Part shown: piece after piece, positions 10,621-18,062 of the stretch
How positions within the stretch are numbered: the stretch's first letter is position 1
Layout of the letters: each line of letters opens with the position of its first letter
Origin: a virus
Length of the DNA stretch: 21,901 nt
Direction: 5' to 3' (one strand)
IMG/VR virus record: IMGVR_UViG_3300035698_005532
Location: 1 to 21,901 of that record
Notes under the pieces: generated by a model
What the model saw: only the letters and a program-made list of their open reading frames with translations
Databases searched by the model: none
What the model was told of the DNA's origin: nothing
Program-made: the position numbers and the translations under genes

Positions 10621-10637
10621 AGGGGCTTCGTGCCCTT
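10621..10637 (+). other. Hairpin after the capsid gene
   Basis: AGGGGC (10621-10626) pairs with GCCCTT (10632-10637) around TTCGT. No T-run follows, so full termination is not evident. It lies between the capsid gene and the modification cassette and could lower read-through or protect the capsid mRNA 3' end. Confidence 0.45.
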
Positions 10638-10664
10638 TCGCTAAACAATTTACCAGGGGACAAG

Positions 10665-11045
10665 ATGATAGACTTCGATGAGAAGAAGAATAGGAGAATA
10701 GCTCAAGCTAAAACTAAAGCTACTGACCACCAGTGGGAGCTTGTTGATTCTATTATTAAAAGTTTCATTGCTACCTACCCTAAGCAGTGGATAGCTTTTA
10801 CTAATATGTTAAAGGCTGAGAGAACCACATATCAACTAGCTACTAAGGATAATAAAGAGATGAGACAAGCCAACTGGCGTAATGTACTAGCCTTCCCTGT
10901 CATTGAAGATAATGAGGGTAATCAGGTTGACTCTATCAAACCCCTTATAGACAAGATAATCCCTGAACTAACACATAGAGACTCAGTTAATATGCCTAAG
11001 TTTATTAAGAAGTACCCAATGCTATGTCCAGCAGAAAAATACTAA
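10665..11045 (+). CDS. Hypothetical 126-aa protein, first gene of the modification cassette
   Basis: ATG 10665 follows an AGGGG site. The product is soluble and mixed-charge with probable helices (QWELVDSIIKSFIATYPKQW, FTNMLKAERTTYQLATKDNK) and a conserved-looking C-terminal IKPLIDKIIPEL. It has no cysteine cluster or membrane segment. The next gene starts 22 bases before its stop. By position, right after the capsid gene, it could be a head protein; by coupling, it belongs to the sugar cassette. I do not recognise the family. Confidence 0.6.
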   Translation: MIDFDEKKNRRIAQAKTKATDHQWELVDSIIKSFIATYPKQWIAFTNMLKAERTTYQLATKDNKEMRQANWRNVLAFPVIEDNEGNQVDSIKPLIDKIIPELTHRDSVNMPKFIKKYPMLCPAEKY

Positions 11046-11416
11046 CGTTCATGGTAGGAGATATGTTCCACAGAGGACACCTCAATCTACTTGAGAGAGC
11101 TTCTAAGTTGGGAGAGGTTATAGTCGGTGTTCCAACGAACTGGCAGATAGAGGAATACACCAAGAAAGTACCACTAGGTATACCTTTTGAAGATAGGTTG
11201 AGGATAGTGTCAGCTTGTAAGTTTGTTTCTTGGGCTTTCGGATACGCTACTGATAAGGATATGACTGACTCGATTCAATACATCAAACCCGACCTATATG
11301 TCAGAGGTGATGATTGGAAAGACTTTCCTGGTAAAAAAGAGTTAGTAAAACAGAGGATTAAAATAAAATATTTACCATATACCACAGGGATATCATCAAC
11401 TAAGTTAAGAGGATGA
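11024..11416 (+). CDS. Cytidylyltransferase-like nucleotidyltransferase (first of two)
   Basis: A 130-residue protein of the HxGH nucleotidyltransferase superfamily. FMVGDMFHRGHLNLLERA (residues 9-26) holds the HRGH ATP/CTP-binding motif, and GISSTKLRG at the C-terminus is the second signature (normally ISSTxIR). PFEDRLRIVSACKFV and IKPDLYVRGDDWKDFP are the usual middle segments of glycerol-3-phosphate or RfaE-type enzymes. Such enzymes make CDP-glycerol, CDP-ethanolamine or similar activated head groups; the exact substrate cannot be read. It overlaps both neighbours (starts inside the upstream gene, ends on the ATG of the next). Confidence 0.8.
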   Translation: MSSRKILTFMVGDMFHRGHLNLLERASKLGEVIVGVPTNWQIEEYTKKVPLGIPFEDRLRIVSACKFVSWAFGYATDKDMTDSIQYIKPDLYVRGDDWKDFPGKKELVKQRIKIKYLPYTTGISSTKLRG

Positions 11417-11682
11417 AAGTAATAATTGACACCGAAAATGAAGAGATGTGCTACCTCCACAATGGCAAGTGGCTCAAGAGAACAGGCAAATGTAAAAAGT
11501 GTGGCTCTTGTTGTATAGGATGTATGCACTTGTTGGCAAGTAATCTTTGTGGGATAAAGAAGCAATATGGTAATCACTTCTTTCAATGTCAGCTAGGTAC
11601 AAGACCAGACGAGAAGAGGCAAATAGTATTAGATAACTGTAATCATAAGTTTAAGGAAACCACACTAGAGGAGTGTTTATGA
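11413..11682 (+). CDS. Cysteine-rich metal-binding protein (YkgJ-like), 89 aa
   Basis: ATG 11413 overlaps the stop of the preceding gene. The product has nine cysteines: Cys13, then GKCKKCGSCCIGCMHL (Cys27, 30, 33, 34, 37), Cys46, Cys59 and Cys76. The C-x2-C-x2-CC-x2-C core is like that of YkgJ-type zinc or iron-sulfur cluster proteins. It overlaps the radical SAM gene by an ATGA junction. This suggests a partner or metal/electron donor for that enzyme. The partnership is inference; the metal could also be zinc. Confidence 0.6.
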   Translation: MKVIIDTENEEMCYLHNGKWLKRTGKCKKCGSCCIGCMHLLASNLCGIKKQYGNHFFQCQLGTRPDEKRQIVLDNCNHKFKETTLEECL

Positions 11683-12320
11683 TTTTAATCATCACCACAA
11701 CCACAGGATGTCCCAATAACTGCTCGTACTGTCCCCAAGAGCTGTATTTAAGCCGATACAAGGGGGTTAAAACGCTTACATTGGATAATTTCAAGAAAAT
11801 ACTCAAGAATGTACCAAAAGATGTCAAAATAGACTTCTCTGGGTACTCTGAGCCCTTCCAGAACCCTAAATGCTCGGAGATGATAACCTATGCCTATACT
11901 CAGGGGTATAAGGTGCAAGTGTTCACTACATTGAACGGATTTACCGAGGAAGATGCTATAAAGCTGAAAGATGTAAAGTTCGAGAGGTTCACTCATCATA
12001 ATGTAATTCCCGACCAGTACATACCAGACTTTATAGACGATACCATCCTCCCAGAGGTTTTAGACAAGACCACTCGTGCTGGTGCATTGGGAGATAGACA
12101 AATGGTGGTTTCTAAGGGTTGCAAGATGGATGACAATGATAATATGAGCAAAGATAAGTTCAGTTACAACTCGATGACTCCTAATGGAGATGTGTACTTG
12201 TGTTGTATGGATTGGGGACTTGAACATAAACTAGGTAATCTATTTAAAACTAACCTCAAGGACTTACAGAGAGATGATATGTATGACCTGTGTCATCACT
12301 GTGAGTATTCAAAATGCTAG
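11679..12320 (+). CDS. Radical SAM enzyme with SPASM-like C-terminal cysteines
   Basis: ATG 11679 (GAGGAG site, ATGA overlap) is preferred to GTG 11673. Residues 11-18, CPNNCSYC, form the C-x3-C-x2-C motif that holds the [4Fe-4S] cluster of radical SAM enzymes. KIDFSGYSEPFQNPKCSEMI is the 'G-x-G-E-P' region. The C-terminal MTPNGDVYLCCMDWGLEHKL then GNLFKTNLKDL and YDLCHHCEYSKC matches SPASM domains ('p-x-G-x-v-x-x-C-C ... lGn ... C-x-x-C...C'), which bind further clusters. At 213 residues it is short, as phage versions often are. SPASM enzymes modify peptides or sugars by radical chemistry; the substrate here is unknown but the setting is glycan synthesis. Confidence 0.8.
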   Translation: MILIITTTTGCPNNCSYCPQELYLSRYKGVKTLTLDNFKKILKNVPKDVKIDFSGYSEPFQNPKCSEMITYAYTQGYKVQVFTTLNGFTEEDAIKLKDVKFERFTHHNVIPDQYIPDFIDDTILPEVLDKTTRAGALGDRQMVVSKGCKMDDNDNMSKDKFSYNSMTPNGDVYLCCMDWGLEHKLGNLFKTNLKDLQRDDMYDLCHHCEYSKC

Positions 12321-12835
12321 GTAAATTAAGATCAGCCAAAAAGATACTAGATGACGCTAAAATAACCTTCTGGCTAGATTGTGGCACTCTGTTGTTTGTT
12401 ATAAGAGAACATAGGATGGATAAGACCGATACAGACTTCTCAATCCACAAAGAGGATACTGATAAACTGTTACTAGCACTGCCTAAGTTCGAGGAAGCTG
12501 GTTTTCAGATGCGAAGGATGTACGTTCACCCCAAGTATGGACTGGTGGAGATATCGTTCAGGAATGAAGGGTTTGGCTTAGATATATTTGTCCGTCAGAG
12601 AGTTGATAAGTTTGTTGTGGGGATTACCAGATATGAGAGAGGGTTTGTGGCTTGGGGACAACCAGCCAAGTTCTTCAAGAAACTCCGCAAGAAGGACTTT
12701 GATGGTAGGAGATATAACATACCAGATGACGTTGAAGGTTACCTGGCATATTTCTTTGGTGCTGATTGGCGTACACCTAAACCAAATTGGGACTCTTCAG
12801 AAGACGCTCCCTGTATTAACGAGAGGTTTCTATGA
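12314..12835 (+). CDS. LicD-like phosphoryl (phosphocholine/ribitol-phosphate) transferase
   Basis: A 173-residue protein with the LicD/fukutin pattern. KLRSAKKILDDAKITFWLDC (residues 4-23) is followed by GTLLFVIREHRMDKTDTDFS (24-43), where the G-T-L-L and D-T-D-F elements are the nucleotidyltransferase-fold active-site motifs. Near the end come VEGYLAYFFGADWRTPK and PNWDS, the usual 'Y...YG-D-W-x-x-P' closing motif. LicD proteins move a phosphocholine- or polyol-phosphate group from a CDP donor to a sugar. Two cytidylyltransferases in the same operon could supply such donors. ATG 12314 overlaps the radical SAM stop. Confidence 0.72.
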   Translation: MLGKLRSAKKILDDAKITFWLDCGTLLFVIREHRMDKTDTDFSIHKEDTDKLLLALPKFEEAGFQMRRMYVHPKYGLVEISFRNEGFGLDIFVRQRVDKFVVGITRYERGFVAWGQPAKFFKKLRKKDFDGRRYNIPDDVEGYLAYFFGADWRTPKPNWDSSEDAPCINERFL

Positions 12836-13389
12836 TACTGAGAAACGATGACATAGCAGTAGATAGCAACGTTAAAAGACTTAAAGAGATTTCCGATGTA
12901 ATAGAGTCCTTTGGACTTCGAGAGACCTATTCAGTCATTCCTTATGGTAGAACTGTCTATGCGGGGGAGTTTGTCGGGGATAATCGGGCAATAGAGAAGC
13001 TGGTTGGGGATAAGAAGCTAGAAGAGAGCCCTAAGGTGGTTAAGTTCTTAAAAGAACAGATCAAGAAGGGTCATCACATAAGTTTACATGGTTGGAAGCA
13101 CGTTTTAGTCAATGAGTACCCCGATGCAGTTGAGCGGATAATCGAGGCTAGAAAGTACCTTGAGAGACTGTTGGACACAGATATTAGCTTATTCACACCT
13201 CCATATAACAATATAAACTACGATTTAACAATAAGAATACCTTTACTGGTATTACTGGAGACAGAAGACCTTGAGAACAGTATCGTAGCCCATAAACAAC
13301 TTACAGGGGATTGCTACTACCACTGGTGGAGCATCGACCCCGTAGAGTTAAAGAAACACTTATCTGCACACTATGACGTTCCTAATTAA
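12832..13389 (+). CDS. Polysaccharide deacetylase-like protein (NodB fold)
   Basis: A 185-residue protein starting at ATG 12832 (ATGA overlap). It has the metal-site motifs of carbohydrate esterase family 4: RNDDIAVD (residues 4-11, catalytic and metal Asp), HGWKH (86-90, the H-x3-H metal ligands) and FTPPYNNIN (121-129, the 'R/F-x-P-Y/F' motif). These enzymes remove N- or O-acetyl groups from glycans or peptidoglycan. It is shorter than most family members, and the C-terminal His motif is uncertain (a His lies in LSAHYD). It probably trims the glycan built by the neighbouring transferases. Confidence 0.72.
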   Translation: MILRNDDIAVDSNVKRLKEISDVIESFGLRETYSVIPYGRTVYAGEFVGDNRAIEKLVGDKKLEESPKVVKFLKEQIKKGHHISLHGWKHVLVNEYPDAVERIIEARKYLERLLDTDISLFTPPYNNINYDLTIRIPLLVLLETEDLENSIVAHKQLTGDCYYHWWSIDPVELKKHLSAHYDVPN

Positions 13390-14092
13390 AACCTTCTTTA
13401 GAGAAGACAAGCTGTTCCGACTGATAGATTCTATCAGAGCCAACTTTAAGGACTTCAAAATAGTGATAGCTGACGACTCTCTCCTTACAGACGCTAAGAC
13501 GGCTGTTTATAATCAACTATCAGCCGAGGGACACAAGATACTCTTGCTCCCCTTTGACTCAGGACTCTCGTATGGCAGGAACCAACTGCTAGAGAACTCG
13601 GAAGGGGTGTTTGTGATGTGTGATGATGACTTCGTATTTACAGAAGACAACGGAGTGTTAGAAGCTACAGAACTCTTAGCTAAGGCTGATATAGTAACTG
13701 GCAACCTCTACACTGGTAGAGCGTTCACAGCCAATAACTACAAGCTGAAGGTGAAGCACAACGCTGCACACAAAATTGCTACAGAGAGTGATGAAATAGA
13801 TATGGGCATCAACTTCTTTGTATCAGATAACCACGATATGAGGTGGGATGAGAAGATTAAGATAAACCACGAACACCTGGACTTCTTCCTCTCTAATGAG
13901 CTAGATGTTAGATACTGCCCAGCACTCAAGGTTAAGCATGACACCTCGTCTTCAGGGGATGAGTACAAAGCGTACAGAGACAGACAAGACGATTACTTCT
14001 TTGATAAGTGGAACATAGATGAGATAATAGAAGGAGATATAATAATAAGGAGGAATAATGATTGCGTTAGCGATGATAGTGAAAGACGATAG
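13373..14092 (+). CDS. Glycosyltransferase family 2 (GT-A fold)
   Basis: A 239-residue enzyme with the standard GT2 elements: FLIKTFFREDKLFRLIDSI (3-21), VIADDS (31-36, nucleotide-binding Asp), SGLSYGRNQLLENSEGVFVM (63-82, the 'N-x-G...R-N...' helix) and CDDDF (83-87, the metal-binding D-x-D). NHEHLDFFLSNELDVRYCP then KVKHD is the C-terminal catalytic region. It transfers a sugar from a nucleotide donor. The start overlaps the deacetylase gene by 17 bases and the end overlaps the next gene, so it depends on coupled translation. Confidence 0.8.
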   Translation: MTFLIKTFFREDKLFRLIDSIRANFKDFKIVIADDSLLTDAKTAVYNQLSAEGHKILLLPFDSGLSYGRNQLLENSEGVFVMCDDDFVFTEDNGVLEATELLAKADIVTGNLYTGRAFTANNYKLKVKHNAAHKIATESDEIDMGINFFVSDNHDMRWDEKIKINHEHLDFFLSNELDVRYCPALKVKHDTSSSGDEYKAYRDRQDDYFFDKWNIDEIIEGDIIIRRNNDCVSDDSERR

Positions 14093-16322
14093 TGAGGTTA
14101 AGGAGCTAGAACAGTGCTTGAAGTCTGTGGATAAGTATGTGGATAAGATATACATCACAGGCACAAACAAGCCAGACAAGAAGATTCAGGAGATTACTAA
14201 GAAGTACAAGGGAGACTACTCATTCTTTAAATGGTGTGATGACTTCTCAAAGGCTAGGAACTTCAACTTTAAACAAGTTCCAAAGAAGTACGAGTTTATC
14301 CTATGGTTGGATGCTGATGACGTTGTACTTAATGCTAAGAACATACCTAAGCTTGTAGAGAGTATGGCTGATAAAGGTGTTGATTGGGTCAACCTAGCCT
14401 ATCTGTACGCCAAGGACGAAGATGGCAGAGTCGTTGCTAGACAAATTAAACCTAGGATACTAAGAAACAACACTTCTAAGTGGGATAAGTCAGTACACGA
14501 GTGTTCTTCACAAACCAAACAGATAACCCTAGTAACTGATGATAGTGTGGTGATAGACCATCGTTCTCACGACATGGAAGGTAAGTCAGAGAGAAACCTC
14601 AAGATACTCATAAAGGAATACGAAAAGGACAAAGACAAAACCGATCCTCGTACATTATTCTATATAGCTCAAACTCTATATGGGATGAGACTGTGGGCTG
14701 ATGCTGCTCAGTTCTTCACCGCCTACTCTAAGAAGTCTGGCTGGGATGAGGAAAAGTACTTCTCTCTTCACTCGTTAGGACATTGCTTGGTTCAGTTGGG
14801 AGAGCTGGACGCAGCTATAGATACAGCCTTTAATATGGTTAAACTATTCCCCAACTGGTCTTTGGGATATTTCGACCTATCAGAATACTACTCTTTAAAG
14901 GGAGACCACAACAAAGTAGTAGAATGGACACAGGTTGGGTTAGAGAAAGAGAGACCATTCACCTTCAACTTTACTAATGACCTAGACTACGAGTACTACC
15001 CACTAGGCAGACTAGCTGATTCTTACCTACAACTACACAACTTCAGAGCTGCACACGATATAGCCAAAGACCTATATAAGAAGTACCCAGACGATATAAC
15101 CAAGGAACTTGAAAAATCAGCATCAGACTTCTTATTAAAGGATAAGTTTGTTGAATCCTTTACTAAGTCGGTTGATATGATACGCAGAGAAGATAGACCT
15201 AAGGCTGCTAAAATGTTTGATTGCCTACCAAATGTACTAGATGATGATATTAGAATCCAACAGATGAGGTTCGAGGTAGTTCCACCTAAGAAGTGGAAGG
15301 ATGTTGTAATCTACTGTGGTAAGAGTTTAGAGAACTGGGCTTACCCCGCCCTCTTCTCAGGTATTGGTGGGTCGGAGGAGATGGTCATAAGGATGTCTCA
15401 AGAACTAACTAAACTAGGATATAAGGTTACTGTCTTTAATGATTGTGGAGAGTATGCCGGAACTTACGATGGGGTTGAGTACATACCCTACTACCACTTC
15501 AACTCAAGGGATAACTTCGACACCTTGATAGCTTGGCGAGTACCATCGTTCTTTAAGATTGATATAAAGGCTAAGAAGAAGATAATCTGGTTGCATGACC
15601 TTGCTTACCCAGAACAGTTTGACGACAAGGCAACCGAGAATACAGACAAGTTCATATTCCTATCAGACTTCCACAGAAAGAATATGCCAAACATACCTGA
15701 TAGTAAAATCTTTATATCAAACAATGGGATAGTCCCAGATGAGTTTAAAGACAAGAAGAAAAAGAAACCTTACTCAATGTGTTGGACGAGTTCGTATGAC
15801 AGAGGTTTGCTTCCATTCATGGAAAACATATTCCCTATAATTAAGAAGGCAATACCCGAAGTAACATTCGATGTGGCGTATGGTTGGCAAAACATAGACA
15901 AAGAGATGGATGTAATGCCTGAATTCAAAGAACTAAAAGAGAAGCTAGTTAAACTCCTAAAGCAAGATGGTGTCAATCACCTAGACAGACTTAACAAGGC
16001 AGATGTAGCAGAACTGTATAAGAAGTCTGTATGTATGCCTTACGCTTCAGAGTTTGGAGAGACCAACAACATCAGTAGTCAGAAAGCTCAAGCAAGTGGT
16101 TGTTATGTCATAACTACCCCAGACGCAGGGGCAACACCTGAATATCTAAAGTTTGGCGAACTTATAGATGGTAAAGGGATTTATACTGACAAAGACCAAC
16201 AGGCAAAGTTCGCTAAAGCGGTGATAGACTACCTTAAAAAGCCTAAAAACGCACCAGAAGGGCTTGTGGAGGCATTTAGTGTCAAAGAAACAGCTAATAG
16301 TTGGAAGAAGGGGTTGTTGTGA
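14058..16322 (+). CDS. Three-part glycosyltransferase: GT2 - TPR - GT4-like, 754 aa
   Basis: The largest gene of the window. ATG 14058 follows AAGGAGG. Residues 1-190 are a GT2 domain: MIALAMIVKDDSEVKELEQC, WCDDFSKARNF and LWLDADDV (DADD 85-88), with DHRSHDMEGKSERNLKILIK at its end. About 195-330 reads like TPR repeats (LFYIAQTLYGMRLWADAAQF, HSLGHCLVQLGELDAAIDTA). About 415-754 is GT4-like: GIGGSEEMVIRMSQELTKLG (near 435-455), FISNNGIVPDEF, and EFGETNNISSQKAQASGCYV (near 665) carrying the E-x7-E-like donor site, followed by ITTPDAGATPEYL. Two transferases on one TPR scaffold could build a disaccharide or repeating glycan. No membrane anchor is seen. Confidence 0.8.
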   Translation: MIALAMIVKDDSEVKELEQCLKSVDKYVDKIYITGTNKPDKKIQEITKKYKGDYSFFKWCDDFSKARNFNFKQVPKKYEFILWLDADDVVLNAKNIPKLVESMADKGVDWVNLAYLYAKDEDGRVVARQIKPRILRNNTSKWDKSVHECSSQTKQITLVTDDSVVIDHRSHDMEGKSERNLKILIKEYEKDKDKTDPRTLFYIAQTLYGMRLWADAAQFFTAYSKKSGWDEEKYFSLHSLGHCLVQLGELDAAIDTAFNMVKLFPNWSLGYFDLSEYYSLKGDHNKVVEWTQVGLEKERPFTFNFTNDLDYEYYPLGRLADSYLQLHNFRAAHDIAKDLYKKYPDDITKELEKSASDFLLKDKFVESFTKSVDMIRREDRPKAAKMFDCLPNVLDDDIRIQQMRFEVVPPKKWKDVVIYCGKSLENWAYPALFSGIGGSEEMVIRMSQELTKLGYKVTVFNDCGEYAGTYDGVEYIPYYHFNSRDNFDTLIAWRVPSFFKIDIKAKKKIIWLHDLAYPEQFDDKATENTDKFIFLSDFHRKNMPNIPDSKIFISNNGIVPDEFKDKKKKKPYSMCWTSSYDRGLLPFMENIFPIIKKAIPEVTFDVAYGWQNIDKEMDVMPEFKELKEKLVKLLKQDGVNHLDRLNKADVAELYKKSVCMPYASEFGETNNISSQKAQASGCYVITTPDAGATPEYLKFGELIDGKGIYTDKDQQAKFAKAVIDYLKKPKNAPEGLVEAFSVKETANSWKKGLL

Positions 16323-17011
16323 AGCTAAACAAGAAAGGCGACTACCAAATCTATACCAGACCAAACCCTAGATTCGATGATGAGTTCGTCTTAAATGAGA
16401 TATGGGAGACAGACACCTACAGATTGAGACCTGAGATGTTTACTGGTGGCTGGATACTCGACATAGGAGCTAATATAGGGGATTTCACAATATTTGCCTC
16501 TCAGTATGGGAAAGTTAGAGCTTACGAGCCTCAACAAAAGAACTTTGGGATGCTTTCTATGAATGTCTCCCTCAACAAAGACAAGTTCAAGCATAAGGTG
16601 GAGATATTTGAGCTGGGTATAGGTGAAAAAGGTAAGTTTACTATAGATAACTCATCAGGACACTCCCAAGTAGGTAAGGCTGGCGAAGAGTGTGAGTGTA
16701 TCACCATAGACGAGGCTACTAAGGATATAGACGTGATAGACCTCTTGAAGATTGACATAGAAGGCTCGGAGTATGAATTGTTTGAAAACATATCCGATGA
16801 GACACTTAAAAAGGTAAGATATATAGTAATGGAGATGCACTCCTGGCGTTGGAGAGATGAGAAGAACCCAGGCTCTCCAAAAGACCAGGAAGCAGTGGTA
16901 AAACACAAACAATTAGTAGATAAAGTAAATAAATGGTTCGACTGCACAAGATGGTCGATATACGATTCAACAATAGGCGGTAAGAACAGAAACATAGGAG
17001 GTGTCGAATGA
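16319..17011 (+). CDS. FkbM-type methyltransferase
   Basis: I choose GTG 16319, which overlaps the TGA of the preceding gene and follows GAAGAAGGGG; the frame is open to TTG 16301. The 230-residue product has the SAM-binding motif WILDIGANIGDFT (residues 45-57), then YEPQQKNF (69-76), and IDLLKIDIEGSEYELF (140-155), the hallmark of the FkbM family. It ends with IVMEMHSWRWR and a His/Lys-rich helix. FkbM enzymes O-methylate sugars, so this one probably caps or protects the glycan of the cassette. The 3' end overlaps the next ATG. Confidence 0.85.
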   Translation: MKLNKKGDYQIYTRPNPRFDDEFVLNEIWETDTYRLRPEMFTGGWILDIGANIGDFTIFASQYGKVRAYEPQQKNFGMLSMNVSLNKDKFKHKVEIFELGIGEKGKFTIDNSSGHSQVGKAGEECECITIDEATKDIDVIDLLKIDIEGSEYELFENISDETLKKVRYIVMEMHSWRWRDEKNPGSPKDQEAVVKHKQLVDKVNKWFDCTRWSIYDSTIGGKNRNIGGVE

Positions 17012-17427
17012 ATAAAGTGGTCTTTTTTCAAGGAAGTTTCGACCTGATTAACTGCGGCCACGTTCGGGCCTTTGCACTGGCAAAGTCTTACGGCGACATT
17101 CTCGTTGTAGGACTCAACACCGATGAGCTGATTGGAAAGGATAAGAACCGAGAGGCAATTATCCCTTACTCTCAGCGAAAGGAGATAGTTGAGGGCAACC
17201 GACACGTTGACCTCGTTATCCCCTGCGACCAGGAACTGGCTCTTCCCTACTTGAAGGCACTAGACGCTGATGTCTTTGTGCTTACCAAGGAGTGGGAGGA
17301 GCGTCACCGAGAGACTGGCATCAAGTGGATTCGTGAGAAGGGCGGAGAAGTTGTATTCTCCCCACGTTGGGGGGATATTCTCTGTTCGTCTGACATCCGC
17401 AAACGTATCATCGAGGGGGGCAAATGA
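17008..17427 (+). CDS. Second cytidylyltransferase-like protein, atypical base composition
   Basis: A 139-residue HxGH-superfamily protein: VVFFQGSFDLINCGHVRAFA (residues 4-23) and a C-terminal CSSDIRKRI. The first His of HxGH is Asn (NCGH), a variant known in some phage and bacterial homologues. VVGLNTDELIGKDK and YSQRKEIVEGNRHVDLVIP are the usual middle motifs. It resembles RfaE/TagD-like enzymes that activate sugar- or polyol-phosphates with CTP or ATP. Its DNA is visibly GC-richer, with C/G-ending codons, than all neighbours, which suggests separate origin and recent arrival. ATGA-type overlaps at both ends keep it in the operon. Confidence 0.8.
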   Translation: MNKVVFFQGSFDLINCGHVRAFALAKSYGDILVVGLNTDELIGKDKNREAIIPYSQRKEIVEGNRHVDLVIPCDQELALPYLKALDADVFVLTKEWEERHRETGIKWIREKGGEVVFSPRWGDILCSSDIRKRIIEGGK

Positions 17428-18062
17428 AGTCCCCCTCAGTTCTTTTTGCTACTAAAACGTGGAAAGGTGATTACCACCACTTCTTGCAGAGTGCTTTTGA
17501 AGACAAATGGAAAGATTGTAAGTATGACTTTACCGATAAGTGGTTGATGATAAATAACGGAGTGCCAGACGGTGCTTTGAAGGGAATAGAAGTAGAACCC
17601 TTAGTAGATGAGGTCTTGGACTTTTTCAAGTTGACTAGAGATGACTTCAAAGATAATAGGTATGATGGTTTCTGGTACTCTATCGCTGAACTAACTGCTA
17701 TTTATAAGGCTAAAGACTACGAGTACCTATGTTGGGTACAGGGTGATTGTAGAATAACCCCACCTTATGATTGGGTTACTCAAGGCATAAAGGAGCTTGA
17801 GAACTGCTCTGTAGTCGCTCCAAGTTCAGAGGTGAACACTTGGCATGGCAAAGACGGTTTAGACCACTTCTTCTCAGATCAAGCCTTTCTGATTAAAGTG
17901 GATGAGTTTCGTAAGCCTATTTATGGAATTAAAGGGTATATGAAAGAATACCCTATCTATGGGGGGAACTACTTTGAGATGATGGTTGGAAAGTATTTGC
18001 ATAAGACTAAAAAGCATAGAAAAATAATTGAGGAGGCTTATTATGAACATGAAGTCTATTGA
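17424..18062 (+). CDS. Probable glycosyltransferase-like protein, 212 aa
   Basis: ATG 17424 overlaps the stop of the previous gene. The central EYLCWVQGDCRITPPYDW (about residues 99-116) looks like the nucleotide-sugar and metal site of GT-A proteins ('l-x-x-x-g-D-x-r-i'), followed by VTQGIKELENCSVVAPSSEV, typical of their acceptor half. DHFFSDQAFLIKVDEFRKPI resembles the 'f-D-x-x-f' segment. No classical D-x-D is present and I cannot name the family with certainty. Its place among glycosyltransferases supports the call. It overlaps the next gene by 20 bases. Confidence 0.5.
   Translation: MKSPSVLFATKTWKGDYHHFLQSAFEDKWKDCKYDFTDKWLMINNGVPDGALKGIEVEPLVDEVLDFFKLTRDDFKDNRYDGFWYSIAELTAIYKAKDYEYLCWVQGDCRITPPYDWVTQGIKELENCSVVAPSSEVNTWHGKDGLDHFFSDQAFLIKVDEFRKPIYGIKGYMKEYPIYGGNYFEMMVGKYLHKTKKHRKIIEEAYYEHEVY

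Noticed and set aside
16531-17205. Minus-strand open frame of 224 codons
   Set aside because: It is antisense to the FkbM methyltransferase and second cytidylyltransferase genes, both of which have clear motifs; no start signal or protein-like pattern is seen.
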